From positions 1-64,000 of the forward strand of contig NZ_BMSK01000008.1 of the NCBI RefSeq assembly GCF_014649115.1: a stretch of 64,000 nt of DNA, in the 5' to 3' direction. This DNA comes from Streptomyces eurythermus (GTDB lineage: Bacteria; Actinomycetota; Actinomycetes; Streptomycetales; Streptomycetaceae). Below are positions 26,912 to 35,025 of this stretch, piece by piece (the stretch's first letter is position 1; every line of letters starts with the position of its first letter). The notes beneath the pieces are model-generated. The model was given only the letters and a program-made list of their open reading frames with translations. It ran no database searches and had not been told where the DNA came from. The position numbers were made by a program, and so were the translations under genes.

Positions 26912-28165
26912 TCAGCTGCCGCCGGGGCCGGTCCAGTCGGCCCGCACATGGCCCAGCCGGACACGCTGCGGGTGGTCGCCGACGGCGATCGACGCCACCT
27001 TCCGCCCGGTGGCGAAGTCGATCGCCGTCACCTGGTCGGCGCCGCTCTCGGAGACGACACAGTCCTTGCCGTCCCCGCTGACCGTCGCCCAGTACGGCTT
27101 GGCCGCAGGGACCAGCGGTCCCTCCTGGAGCGAGGCCCGGTCCACCACGGTCGCGTAGTCGTCCATGGTGCCCGCCACGCACAGCCCGGTCCCCGCCGGA
27201 TTCATCGAAATGCCGTGGTGGCGTGAGTCGTTGACCCAGGTGGTGCGGTCCTCGCCGGTCGCCGGGTTCTTCGGCAGCGTCTTCATCCGGGTGATCTTGT
27301 CGGTGGTGACGTCGTACTCGAGGAAGCCGTTGAAGAACGACACCTGGAAGTAGAGCTTGGACTCGTCGGGGGAGAACACGGCCGGGCGGACCGCGTCGGA
27401 GAAGTCCTTCAGCCCGAACGCGTCCAGCCGCTGCCGCATGTCGATGACCTTGACCTGCCGGAACGTCGTGGCGTCCACGACCGTGATGTGCCGGTCGCCC
27501 TTGGTCCAGTCCCAGCCCGGGCCGTCCAGGTCGGTGTTGACGTCGCCGATGGACATGTTCCAGATGTACTTGCCGTCCTTGCTGAAGACGTTCTCGTGCG
27601 GCTTGTCGCCGGTCTTGAACGACCCCAGCTGCCGGCCGGTGGCGATGTCCAGCACATGCACGGTGTCGGCGGTGGACGCGGACACCGCCACGCGGGTGCC
27701 GTCCGGCGAGACCGCCATGTGGTCGGCGCGGTAACCGGCCACCGGGAAGCGCCAGTTGACCGTCCCGTCGGTCAGGTCGATGGAGACCACGTCCGCGAAG
27801 CTCGGCCGGGACACCACCACCGACCGGCCGTCCGGGGTGGAGTACATGTCGTCGGCGAACTGGTCGTGCCCCTCGCCGACGCTGTTGCGGATCGCCTGGA
27901 AGTAGATCCACTTGACCGGGTCCGCGTTGATCTCCGCCATCCGCGCGTCCTTGTCCGGGACGACGTCGATCCGGCCGATCTTCGCGTAGTCGCCGGAGGA
28001 CCGGATGACATCGGCGGTGCCGTCCCAGTTGTTGCCGACGAACAGCACCTCGCGCAGGCCGTCGGGGGCGGCGGAACGCGCGGAGGCGGAGGCCGCCGGC
28101 CCGGTGACGGCCAGGGCGAGGGCGACGGCCACGGAGCACAGGTGCCTGGTTCTGGAGGCAGCCAT
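26912..28165 (-). CDS. Exported YncE-like beta-propeller protein
   Basis: A 417-residue protein with a signal peptide (hydrophobic LCSVAVALALAVTGPAASASA, cleavage near residue 30). Repeated blade motifs follow: SPDGTRVAVSASTADTVHVLDIATGR, SKDGKYIW, SPDESKLYF and SGDGKDCVVSESGADQVTAIDFATGR. These are the YVTN/YncE seven-bladed propeller pattern, which usually binds ligands or partners and is not catalytic. It is probably secreted or held at the cell surface. The gene is alone on its strand and diverges from a decayed TetR gene with a palindromic operator at 28234 between them, so it may once have been controlled by that regulator. Its role is unknown; a link to the polyketide cluster is not supported. 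Confidence 0.88.
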   Translation of the reverse strand: MAASRTRHLCSVAVALALAVTGPAASASARSAAPDGLREVLFVGNNWDGTADVIRSSGDYAKIGRIDVVPDKDARMAEINADPVKWIYFQAIRNSVGEGHDQFADDMYSTPDGRSVVVSRPSFADVVSIDLTDGTVNWRFPVAGYRADHMAVSPDGTRVAVSASTADTVHVLDIATGRQLGSFKTGDKPHENVFSKDGKYIWNMSIGDVNTDLDGPGWDWTKGDRHITVVDATTFRQVKVIDMRQRLDAFGLKDFSDAVRPAVFSPDESKLYFQVSFFNGFLEYDVTTDKITRMKTLPKNPATGEDRTTWVNDSRHHGISMNPAGTGLCVAGTMDDYATVVDRASLQEGPLVPAAKPYWATVSGDGKDCVVSESGADQVTAIDFATGRKVASIAVGDHPQRVRLGHVRADWTGPGGS

Positions 28166-28233
28166 GACGGCTCTCTTTCCTCGGGAAGTCAGGGGGAGTC
28201 CGGGGATCTGAACACGGCCGCATCCACAGGGAA

Positions 28234-28249
28234 CTTACTGAAAAGTAAG
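28234..28249. promoter_or_regulatory. TetR-type palindromic operator
   Basis: CTTACTgaaaAGTAAG: perfect 6-bp arms with a 4-nt centre, in the gap between the divergent beta-propeller gene and the TetR remnant. The region is unusually AT-rich for this window. The symmetry and position fit an operator for the broken regulator. Confidence 0.6.
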
Positions 28250-28302
28250 GAGCGGGCGGCCCTTACGACAAGATGCGTGCACGACAAGATTGAGGGCCGT
28301 GA

Positions 28303-28809
28303 GCGACCACGGACGACCGGCGGGACGACGGACGGGGACACGTTGGCGGCAGGCTCAGGGCGCCGACGGGACGCTACGGCGGCCGGTCCGCCGAGGAACG
28401 GCAGGCCGGGGGGCGCCGCCGCTTCCTCGACGCGGCGCTGCGGCTGATCGGCGACACCCCCGGCTACCGCGGCACCACGGTCGCCGCACTCGGCCAGGCC
28501 GCCCGCCGGGCCGTCCCGGACGCGCTCGCCGACGCGGACGGACTGCCCCCGGCCGAGCGCGCCACCGCCCTCTGCCGGGCCTGCGCCCGCGCCGTCACCT
28601 CCGACCCGCGCCGCGGCCGCATCGCCTTCATGGAGATCATCCGGGTCAGCCCCCGGCTGAAGGAGCAGCGGCCGGCCCGCCGCGCCCGCCGGGTCGACCT
28701 GATCCGCGCCGAGGCCGACACGGCCGTGGCCCGCGGGGAGGCGGCGCCGCGCGACTACCGCCTGCCGGGCACGCTCCGGCCGGAGGGCCGGCGCCCCGGA
28801 ACCCCCTGA
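28303..28809 (+). pseudogene. Decayed TetR-family regulator
   Basis: The frame is open from 28303 to the stop at 28807, but there is no ATG, GTG or TTG start before the homology begins (RLRAPTGRYGG, about 28351). A GTG at 28299 opens a plausible N-terminus (VSDHGRPAGRR) in another frame, which suggests a frameshift. The body reads like a TetR protein: FLDAALRLIGDTPGYRGTTVAAL, then jumps directly to DALADADGLPPAERATAL. The recognition helix and following dimer helix are missing, about 30 residues compared with relatives as I remember them. A second jump follows at DYRLPGT to LRPEGRRP near the C-terminus. It cannot bind DNA as a normal TetR. The deletions are inferred from family memory; the absent start is seen directly. 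Confidence 0.7.
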
Positions 28810-28919
28810 GACGGTGACCCGCGCAGGCCGGCGGGGCGCGGCCCGGCTCGGCGCGCGTGATCCGCCCGGAGCTGGTCTGCTGGGGATGAAGGCTGTCGCC
28901 CCGATTCCCGGAGAGCGCC

Positions 28920-29945
28920 ATGAGTACCTATCGCGTCGCCCAGGTGACCGAACCCAACGGCACCTTCGAACTCGCCGAGCGGGAGATCCGGCCGCCGGGA
29001 CCCGGTCAGGTGCGGATCGCCGTGGAGGCGTGCGGGGTCTGCCACAGCGACGCGCTGTTCGTCGGCGGCGGACTGCCGGGCGTGACCTTCCCGGAGGTCC
29101 CCGGGCACGAGATCGCCGGGCGGATCGAGGAACTGGGAGAGGGCACCGAAGAGCGCGGCTGGAGCGTCGGCGACCGGGTGGCCGTCGGCTGGTTCGGCGG
29201 CGCCTGCGGGCACTGCCCGTCCTGCCGCCGGGGCGACTTCATCGTGTGCGCCGCCCTGAAGGTCCCCGGCTGGGCCTACGACGGCGGCTTCGGCGAGCGG
29301 ACGACCGTACCCGTAGACGCCCTGGCCAGGATCCCTGACGCGCTCTCGGCGGCCGACGCCGGGCCCCTGGCCTGCGCGGGCGTGACCACGTACAACGGGC
29401 TGCGGCGCGGTCCGGCCGAGCCGGGCGACCTGGTCGCGGTGCTCGGCCTCGGGGGCCTCGGCCACCTCGGCGTGCAGTACGCGGTGGCGATGGGCTTCGA
29501 GACCGTGGCGATCGCGCGGGGCGCCGAGAAGGCCGATTTCGCCAAGCGGCTCGGCGCCCACCACTACGTCGACAGCAGGGCATCGACCCCGGTGGCCGAG
29601 GCACTGGCCGCCCTCGGCGGGGCGAAGGCCGTCCTGGCCACCGCCGGCAGCTCCGAGGCCATCACCGCGACCGTGGACGGCCTGGCCCCGCGCGGCGAAC
29701 TGACCGTCATCGGCGCCACGCCCGAGCCGCTGGGCATCAGCCCGGTGCAACTGATCATGAGCGGCCGGGTGGTCCGCGGGCACCCCTCCGGCACCGCGCG
29801 GGACATCGAGGACACCATGGCCTTCAGCGCCCTGCACGGCATCCGCCCGATGACCGAGACGGTGCCGCTGGAACGGGCGGGGGAGGCGTACGACAAGATG
29901 CTGGCCGGCGCGGCACGCTTCCGCATGGTGCTGACCACCGGCTGA
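28920..29945 (+). CDS. Zinc-dependent alcohol dehydrogenase (AdhP-like)
   Basis: A 341-residue MDR alcohol dehydrogenase. Catalytic zinc ligands are in GVCHSD and GHEIAG. The structural zinc lobe is CGHCPSCRRGDFIVC, the cofactor motif is GLGGLGHLG, and the ending is MVLTTG. Length and motifs match AdhP-type ethanol/short-chain alcohol dehydrogenases. The ATG at 28920 is 110 bp after the TetR remnant on the same strand. No partner genes are adjacent, and it is separate from the polyketide operon. Probable role: oxidation of small or medium alcohols, or reduction of aldehydes. Confidence 0.93.
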   Translation: MSTYRVAQVTEPNGTFELAEREIRPPGPGQVRIAVEACGVCHSDALFVGGGLPGVTFPEVPGHEIAGRIEELGEGTEERGWSVGDRVAVGWFGGACGHCPSCRRGDFIVCAALKVPGWAYDGGFGERTTVPVDALARIPDALSAADAGPLACAGVTTYNGLRRGPAEPGDLVAVLGLGGLGHLGVQYAVAMGFETVAIARGAEKADFAKRLGAHHYVDSRASTPVAEALAALGGAKAVLATAGSSEAITATVDGLAPRGELTVIGATPEPLGISPVQLIMSGRVVRGHPSGTARDIEDTMAFSALHGIRPMTETVPLERAGEAYDKMLAGAARFRMVLTTG

Positions 29946-30103
29946 CGCCCGGGGTGGCCCGGGCCCAGGGGGCGGCTCCTCCCATGCTCCGGGCCCGGTC
30001 GGCGGGAACGGGCGGCATCGTGCTCGTCCGGGAGCCGGAAAGCCCAGGTGCCGGTGTGCCGTCGGGCACGGCCGGGTACGGCGCCGAGGGCGGTGGGTCC
30101 GGG

Positions 30104-31348
30104 TCAGCCGGCGAGCCGGTCCAGGGCGGTCAGTACCGGCGCGGTGCCGTCCTCGCCGCGGACCCGGGCGCCCAGGGCCCCGGCGCGCCGTCGGTACGCC
30201 GGGTCCCGGGTGGCCCGTACCAGTGCCGTGGCCAGCGCGTCCACGGTCAGCCGGCGCAGCGGTACGACGGCCGGGGCGACCCCCAGCGCGACCAGCCGGG
30301 TGGACCAGAAACCCGCGTCGAACTGCACCGGCACCGGCACCGCCGGCACCCCGGCGCGCAGCCCCGCCGCCGTGGTGCCCGCGCCCGCGTGATGGACCAC
30401 GGCGGCCATCCTCGGAAAGAGCAGCGAGTGCGGCACCTCGCCGATGGTCAGCATGTCGTCCCCGTCGGCCGCGAGCCCGCCCCAGCCGCGCTGGATCACC
30501 CCGCGCAGCCCGGCCCGCCGCAGCGCCGCCACCACCCGCGCACTCAGCCGCCCGGCGTCCGGCACGGTGGCGCTGCCCAGCCCGACGAAGACCGGCGGCG
30601 GTCCCGCGTCCACGAACTCCTCCACCTCATCGGGAAGCCGGTTCTCGGTGTCGTACGGCCACCAGTAGCCGCCCACCTCCAGTCCCGCCCGCCAGTCGGC
30701 GGGCCGGGGCACCACCAGGGGGCTGAAACCGTGGTGCACCGGCCAGCGCCGCCGCTCCCGGGCCCGTAGGGCCGCCGTGGCGCCCAGCGGGGGCAGGCCG
30801 AGCCGCTCGCGCAGCGCCGGCACGGCACCGGAGAAGACATGCTCCACGGCCAGACTCACGCCCTGCCCGGCGAACCGGTTCACCGGCCCGCCCCAGGAGC
30901 CGCCGCCGAGCACCGGCGGGGCGAACTCCCGGGTGGCGGCAAGGGGTTGGAGATACACGCCCAGGCTCGGCAGCCGCAGCCCCTCGGCGATCGTGTGGCC
31001 GAGCGGGGCCACCGAGGCGGACAGCAGCAGCACCTCGCTGTCCCGGGCCGCGTCCAGCAGGTCCTCGGTCATCCGCCCCACCAGGCGCCGCGCCAGATCC
31101 ACCACCCGCACCAGCTTTCCGGCCCCGCTGGCGCTGCGGTGCAGGCCCCGGCCGCGCGGTGACCGGAGTTCCGCCAGCGGATCCACCGGCAGCGTGTGGA
31201 ACCGCACCCCCGACCCCGCCACCAGCGGTGCGAAGCGGCCGTGGGTGACCAGCGTGACCTCGTGCCCGGCCAGCGCCAGCCGGTGCCCGAGCCCGGTGTA
31301 GGGGGCGGCGTCGCCCCGGGAACCCGCCGTCATGATCGCAACGCGCAC
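30104..31348 (-). CDS. GT1-family glycosyltransferase, sterol-glucosyltransferase-like
   Basis: A 414-residue two-Rossmann (GT-B) glycosyltransferase. The N-terminal acceptor domain begins VRVAIMTAGSRGDAAPYTGLG, the phrase typical of UGT/sterol glucosyltransferases and macrolide glycosyltransferases. The donor domain has FVGLGS and the nucleotide-sugar motif HHAGAGTTAAGLRAGVP. GTG 31348 is chosen because it keeps the first beta strand; an ATG at 31335 would cut it. It follows the ABC permease on the same strand after 155 bp, so it may belong to the terpenoid operon and glycosylate a polycyclic terpene alcohol. It could also be a stand-alone detoxifying enzyme. No deoxysugar genes are nearby, so a common donor such as UDP-glucose is more likely. 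Confidence 0.9.
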   Translation of the reverse strand: MRVAIMTAGSRGDAAPYTGLGHRLALAGHEVTLVTHGRFAPLVAGSGVRFHTLPVDPLAELRSPRGRGLHRSASGAGKLVRVVDLARRLVGRMTEDLLDAARDSEVLLLSASVAPLGHTIAEGLRLPSLGVYLQPLAATREFAPPVLGGGSWGGPVNRFAGQGVSLAVEHVFSGAVPALRERLGLPPLGATAALRARERRRWPVHHGFSPLVVPRPADWRAGLEVGGYWWPYDTENRLPDEVEEFVDAGPPPVFVGLGSATVPDAGRLSARVVAALRRAGLRGVIQRGWGGLAADGDDMLTIGEVPHSLLFPRMAAVVHHAGAGTTAAGLRAGVPAVPVPVQFDAGFWSTRLVALGVAPAVVPLRRLTVDALATALVRATRDPAYRRRAGALGARVRGEDGTAPVLTALDRLAG

Positions 31349-31503
31349 GTCGGCCAGTATGGCCGCTCCCGTGCCCGAGGCGCCCGCGCGTCGGCGCGAT
31401 TGTCCGGTACGCGTGTGCCGGGCGCGCGTGGAGGCACCCGGCGCGCGTCGGCGAACTCGTGCCGACGTCCCGGCTGTTGGCGTCCGGCTTCCACCGCCCG
31501 TGG

Positions 31504-32298
31504 TCATGTGTGCGGTGTTCCGGCAAGCATCTCGGGGGCGATCCGGCAGTGCGGGCGGGTGCGCACATGGAAGGCGAGCAGGGCCAGGGCGCTGGTCGCG
31601 GCGGACCAGGCGAGCGACAGCAGCCCGTGGGACCAGGGGGTGGAGGACGTGAAGGCCGCGGCCAGCGCAAACTGGCACGCGCCGTATAGGGGGAGCGCGC
31701 TCAGGCCGGTGAGGTCGGCGACGTTCAGGACCGGGTTCTGCAGACCGGTGTCGACCAGGCTGAGCATGATGACGAGAAAGAAGCCCTCCAGCTCGCCGCG
31801 TACCAATGAGCCGAGCAGGAGACCGATTCCGCCGTAGGCGAGACCGGCGCTGAACACCGCGAGGGCCAGCGGGCCCAGCCGGCCGACCGGCAGCGAGACG
31901 GCGAGCACGGCCATGGTGTACACGGCGATGAGAGCGGTGACCAGGGCGACCGCGGTGACCTTGGCGAGCAGCATCCGGAGCTTCGGGTAGCCCGCCAGCA
32001 CCAGTCGGCGGTCCGTCTCCCCGGCCTTGAAGGTCTCCATGAACATCGAGAAACCCGTGACCAGGGTGACGGCGGCGAGGGCGTTCACCACTTGACTGAC
32101 ATGGTTCGCCGGCGCGAGGACGTCGGTGCCCGCGGACTCCAGGGAGAACCGCAGCGTCCGGTCCGGCGCGCACAGACGCGCCACCATGATCCAGGCGGGG
32201 ATGAAGACGACCGCCAGGAGCACTGCCATGCGGCTGCGCAGGTGACCGAGGAGAGTGCAGCGCAGCATCTCGGTGTAGGCCGAGGGCCGGTACGTCAT
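31504..32298 (-). CDS. ABC-2 type transporter permease
   Basis: A 264-residue integral membrane protein with about six hydrophobic segments, including AVLLAVVFIPAWIMVARL, KVTAVALVTALIAVYTMAV and LGPLALAVFSAGLAYGGIG. The layout is that of ABC-2 permeases (cytoplasmic N-terminus, a long extracellular loop after the first segment, FKAGETDRRLVLAGYPKL in the cytoplasmic coupling region). Its ATG overlaps the TGA of the upstream ATPase gene by 4 bp (ATGA), so the two make one exporter. The position after three terpenoid genes suggests export of the terpenoid or self-resistance. The substrate is inferred from context only. Confidence 0.9.
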   Translation of the reverse strand: MTYRPSAYTEMLRCTLLGHLRSRMAVLLAVVFIPAWIMVARLCAPDRTLRFSLESAGTDVLAPANHVSQVVNALAAVTLVTGFSMFMETFKAGETDRRLVLAGYPKLRMLLAKVTAVALVTALIAVYTMAVLAVSLPVGRLGPLALAVFSAGLAYGGIGLLLGSLVRGELEGFFLVIMLSLVDTGLQNPVLNVADLTGLSALPLYGACQFALAAAFTSSTPWSHGLLSLAWSAATSALALLAFHVRTRPHCRIAPEMLAGTPHT

Positions 32299-32939
32299 CG
32301 GGTGGTTCTCTCCATGTCCAGACGGCCGTCGCGCAGGTGCCCGACCGCGTCGAAGTGATGCAGATCGTGCAGCAGGTGCGAGACCACGACGATCGACCTG
32401 CCCTGGTCGCGCAGCCGGGCGGCGAGCGACCAGAAACGCTGGTGGGTGTCCCAGTCGAACCCCTGGTAGGGCTCGTCGAGCACCAGGAGCTGTGGATCGT
32501 GCATGAGGGCGAGCAGGAGGTTCAGCTTCTGCCGTGTGCCTCCGCTGAGTTCCCCGGCGCGCTGCCGGCCGGAGTCGGTGAACGCCAGGAGGTCCATCAG
32601 CTCGTGGGCTCGTGCGAGGGTCGGCAGCCGGTAGGCCGCCTGGAAGAGGCGGAGGTGCTGCATGACGGTGAACGAGTCGTTCAGCACGGCGTGCTGCGGG
32701 CAGTACCCCGCCTTGCCGGTGCGCTCCACCGTGCCCCGGTCGGGCGCCAGGTGTCCCATGGCGATCCGGAGCAGTGTGCTCTTGCCGGCGCCGTTCTCGC
32801 CGACGACACCGACCAGTGTCCCGGCGGGCACGTCGAGGTCGGCACCGCGCAGGAGCTGTCTGCGGCCGTAGGCCTTCCAGACGCCACTGATGCGCAGGCG
32901 CGGCTGCCGGCACACGTGCTGCGCGGCCTCTGCGGTCAC
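32295..32939 (-). CDS. ABC transporter ATP-binding protein
   Basis: A 214-residue ABC ATPase with Walker A GENGAGKST, Q-loop region YCPQHAV, signature LSGGTRQKLNL, Walker B LLVLDEP and switch His in VVVSHLL. The start is GTG 32939 (VTAEAAQH), with GAAAGG upstream, 14 bp after the UbiA-family gene's stop. At 214 residues it is short, with no C-terminal extension of the kind found in antibiotic-resistance DrrA proteins. It pairs with the overlapping permease. Order and spacing place it in the same transcript as the prenyl enzymes. Confidence 0.94.
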   Translation of the reverse strand: MTAEAAQHVCRQPRLRISGVWKAYGRRQLLRGADLDVPAGTLVGVVGENGAGKSTLLRIAMGHLAPDRGTVERTGKAGYCPQHAVLNDSFTVMQHLRLFQAAYRLPTLARAHELMDLLAFTDSGRQRAGELSGGTRQKLNLLLALMHDPQLLVLDEPYQGFDWDTHQRFWSLAARLRDQGRSIVVVSHLLHDLHHFDAVGHLRDGRLDMERTTR

Positions 32940-32953
32940 GTCGGGGCCTTTCG

Positions 32954-33847
32954 TCAGCGAAGTGTGTAGACGGAGGCGGCCAGGGCGAGGGTGTACCACT
33001 GTTCCACCAAGCGGTAGCTGCGCTGGTCCTGTTCCCGGCCCCGCGCCAGCAGCACCCGGACGGAGAGCAGCAGGCTCCAAGCGCACAGGACGACGTCCGT
33101 GGCGATGATCCACCAGTGGGGGCCTGCGGGCTCCATGAGGAAGTGGTGGATGGCCAGGGGACCGACGGCGAAGCCGGCGCACAGGAAGACCCGGGTGGGC
33201 CGCTCGCCGAAGACCAGCGGCATGGTGGAGCGGTGGACCGCGCGGTCGCCGGTGATGTCGCGGAGGTCCTGGACGGACATCAGAAGCGTCACGGTGATCG
33301 CGAGCGTCACGATCCAGCGCCAGGCGTCCGGCGACATGGCGGTGACCATCTCCCAGGCGGCGGCCAGCTGGGCGACGACTCCGACGCCGGCGTAGAGGTT
33401 CCTGCCCAGCCAGTGCCGGCCCCAGCGGTACTCGTGCTGGAGCAGGGAGAGGATCTGCCACATCAGGGCCCACTCCAGGACGCCCAGGCAGTACCCGTAC
33501 ACGGGGAACAGGACCCGGACGGCGTTCAGGCGCAGCCGGGCACCCCGGATGCTGCTCCGGCCGGTGACCAGCGGGCGGAACGGCTTGTTGACGCGGTCCT
33601 CCTCGACGCCGACGAGCTGGTTGGCCAGGGTGTGTTCGTAGACGAACAGCCAGAAGTACAGCGCACCGGAGACCAGGGCGATCGCGGCTTCGGACGGGGG
33701 CAGCCGGGCGTGGACGACGGCCGCCGTCACGAAGCAGGTGGCGGGGAAGACGGTGGTCCAGCGGTCGGCGCTGATGAACAGCCAGCTCAAGCGGATTTCG
33801 TGCCAGGCGGTCTGGAGGACCGCCGCGGGCGCGGTCGTGGTCATCAC
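32954..33847 (-). CDS. UbiA-superfamily membrane enzyme (prenyltransferase or UbiA-type terpene cyclase)
   Basis: A 297-residue polytopic membrane protein. The first Asp-rich region reads NQLVGVEEDRVNKPFRPL from about residue 76. In ordinary UbiA prenyltransferases this is NDxxDxxxD followed by KPxRP; here only the Asn, the last Asp and KPxRP remain (pattern NxxxGxxxDxxxKPxRP). The second region near 192-200, QDLRDITGDRA, is intact. Both motifs bind Mg-diphosphate. From memory, UbiA-type terpene cyclases show just this kind of change in the first motif, while aromatic prenyltransferases keep NxxxD. No aromatic-substrate biosynthesis gene is nearby, but a polyprenyl diphosphate synthase lies 81 bp upstream. 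I therefore favour a class I membrane terpene cyclase over an aromatic prenyltransferase, with moderate certainty. Confidence 0.85.
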   Translation of the reverse strand: MMTTTAPAAVLQTAWHEIRLSWLFISADRWTTVFPATCFVTAAVVHARLPPSEAAIALVSGALYFWLFVYEHTLANQLVGVEEDRVNKPFRPLVTGRSSIRGARLRLNAVRVLFPVYGYCLGVLEWALMWQILSLLQHEYRWGRHWLGRNLYAGVGVVAQLAAAWEMVTAMSPDAWRWIVTLAITVTLLMSVQDLRDITGDRAVHRSTMPLVFGERPTRVFLCAGFAVGPLAIHHFLMEPAGPHWWIIATDVVLCAWSLLLSVRVLLARGREQDQRSYRLVEQWYTLALAASVYTLR

Positions 33848-33928
33848 TGTGGGTCCCTACCTCCCTGGTGGGCCGGGCCGGTGGGCGGCCGGGGCGTCTC
33901 CTGGTGCCGGCCGGCGGCCGGTCCGGCG

Positions 33929-34996
33929 TCACGCCGTGCGGTGCACGACGGCCTCCGCGACGTCCCTCAGCGTGCGGACGGCGCGGGCCGGGAAGGGGGC
34001 CAGGGCCAGGGAGTCCAGGGCCTGCCGGTACCTCTCCTCGATCATCCGCTCGACCGCCCGCCGGGCTCCCGTGCTGGTGAGGATGGAGCAGATCTCCGCG
34101 GCTTCCTGCTCCCCGAGGTCGGGGTCGCCGATCAGCGTGTGCAGCCGGTCGGCCTGCGCCGGTCCGCAGGCCCGCAGCGCGTGGACGACCAGGCTGGTGC
34201 ACTTGCCCTCGCGCAGATCGTCCAGGCGGGATTTGCCCGTCCGGTCCGGGTCCCCGAACACCCCGAGGATGTCGTCCCTGAGCTGGAATGCCTCCCCGAG
34301 GGGGATCCCGTAGGCGCTGCAGGCGTTCATGACCTCCGGACCGGCACCGGCGAGGGCCGCCCCCACCTGGAGGGGGCGCTCGATGGTGTACTTGGCGGTC
34401 TTGTAGCGGATGACGCTCAGCAGCGTCTCGACACTCGCGTGGAGTCTGCCGGTGGTCAGCAGGTCCAGGTGCTGGCCGGCGATCAGTTCGCTGCGCGCCA
34501 GGTCGACGCAGCGCAGCACCCTGGCCCGGTGGGCGTCGGGCATGGGCGTGGTGTGCAGCAACTCGTCCGACCAGACCAGGGCGAGGTCACCGAGGAGGAT
34601 CGCTCCGCCGGTCCCGTACTGCTGCGCGAGCCGCGGCACATGGTGCCGGTCGGCCAGCGCCCGGTGGACCGTGGGGCGCCCGCGGCGGCTGTCGGACGCG
34701 TCCATGATGTCGTCGTGGATGAGCGCGCAGGTGTGGGCCAGCTCGATGGACGCGGCCAGCCTGACGGCCTGCGTGATGTCGCCCTGTCCGCCTGCCGCGA
34801 TCCATCCGGTCACGCACAGCAGCGGACGCACCCGCTTCCCCCCGGACATGAAGTCGCGCAGCACCAGGATGAGCGCCGACTGGCCGGGCACGGGAGCCGT
34901 CCGTGCCTTCTCCGTCAGGAACTCGAACAGAAGATCGTCGATCGCGGTGCGTGGCGCGAAGAAGTCGGACTCCACCGCCAGTGTCTCAGCAGTCAT
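33929..34996 (-). CDS. Polyprenyl diphosphate synthase (trans-isoprenyl, GGPP-like)
   Basis: A 355-residue all-helical isoprenyl diphosphate synthase. The first Asp-rich motif is DDIMD near residue 95, in IHDDIMDASDSRRGRPTVH. The second is DDILGVFGD near 241. GGKRVRP near the N-terminus binds IPP. The residues before DDIMD (TCALIH) are small, which favours a product of C20 or longer over C15. ATG 34996 has GAAAGG upstream. An alternative ATG at 35029 overlaps the stop of the upstream cyclase gene as ATGA and would add 11 residues; the choice is open, and either implies coupling. It is likely to supply the prenyl diphosphate for the flanking cyclase and UbiA enzyme. Confidence 0.94.
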   Translation of the reverse strand: MTAETLAVESDFFAPRTAIDDLLFEFLTEKARTAPVPGQSALILVLRDFMSGGKRVRPLLCVTGWIAAGGQGDITQAVRLAASIELAHTCALIHDDIMDASDSRRGRPTVHRALADRHHVPRLAQQYGTGGAILLGDLALVWSDELLHTTPMPDAHRARVLRCVDLARSELIAGQHLDLLTTGRLHASVETLLSVIRYKTAKYTIERPLQVGAALAGAGPEVMNACSAYGIPLGEAFQLRDDILGVFGDPDRTGKSRLDDLREGKCTSLVVHALRACGPAQADRLHTLIGDPDLGEQEAAEICSILTSTGARRAVERMIEERYRQALDSLALAPFPARAVRTLRDVAEAVVHRTA

Positions 34997-35025
34997 CGCA
35001 AGGGCGCCTTTCAGAGGGAGGCCGG

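Noticed and set aside
28290..28817. 175-codon plus-strand frame as the gene between the beta-propeller and alcohol dehydrogenase genes
   Set aside because: Its translation is Arg/Gly/Pro-rich. The recognisable TetR homology is in a different frame, which lacks a start codon, so the locus is called a pseudogene.
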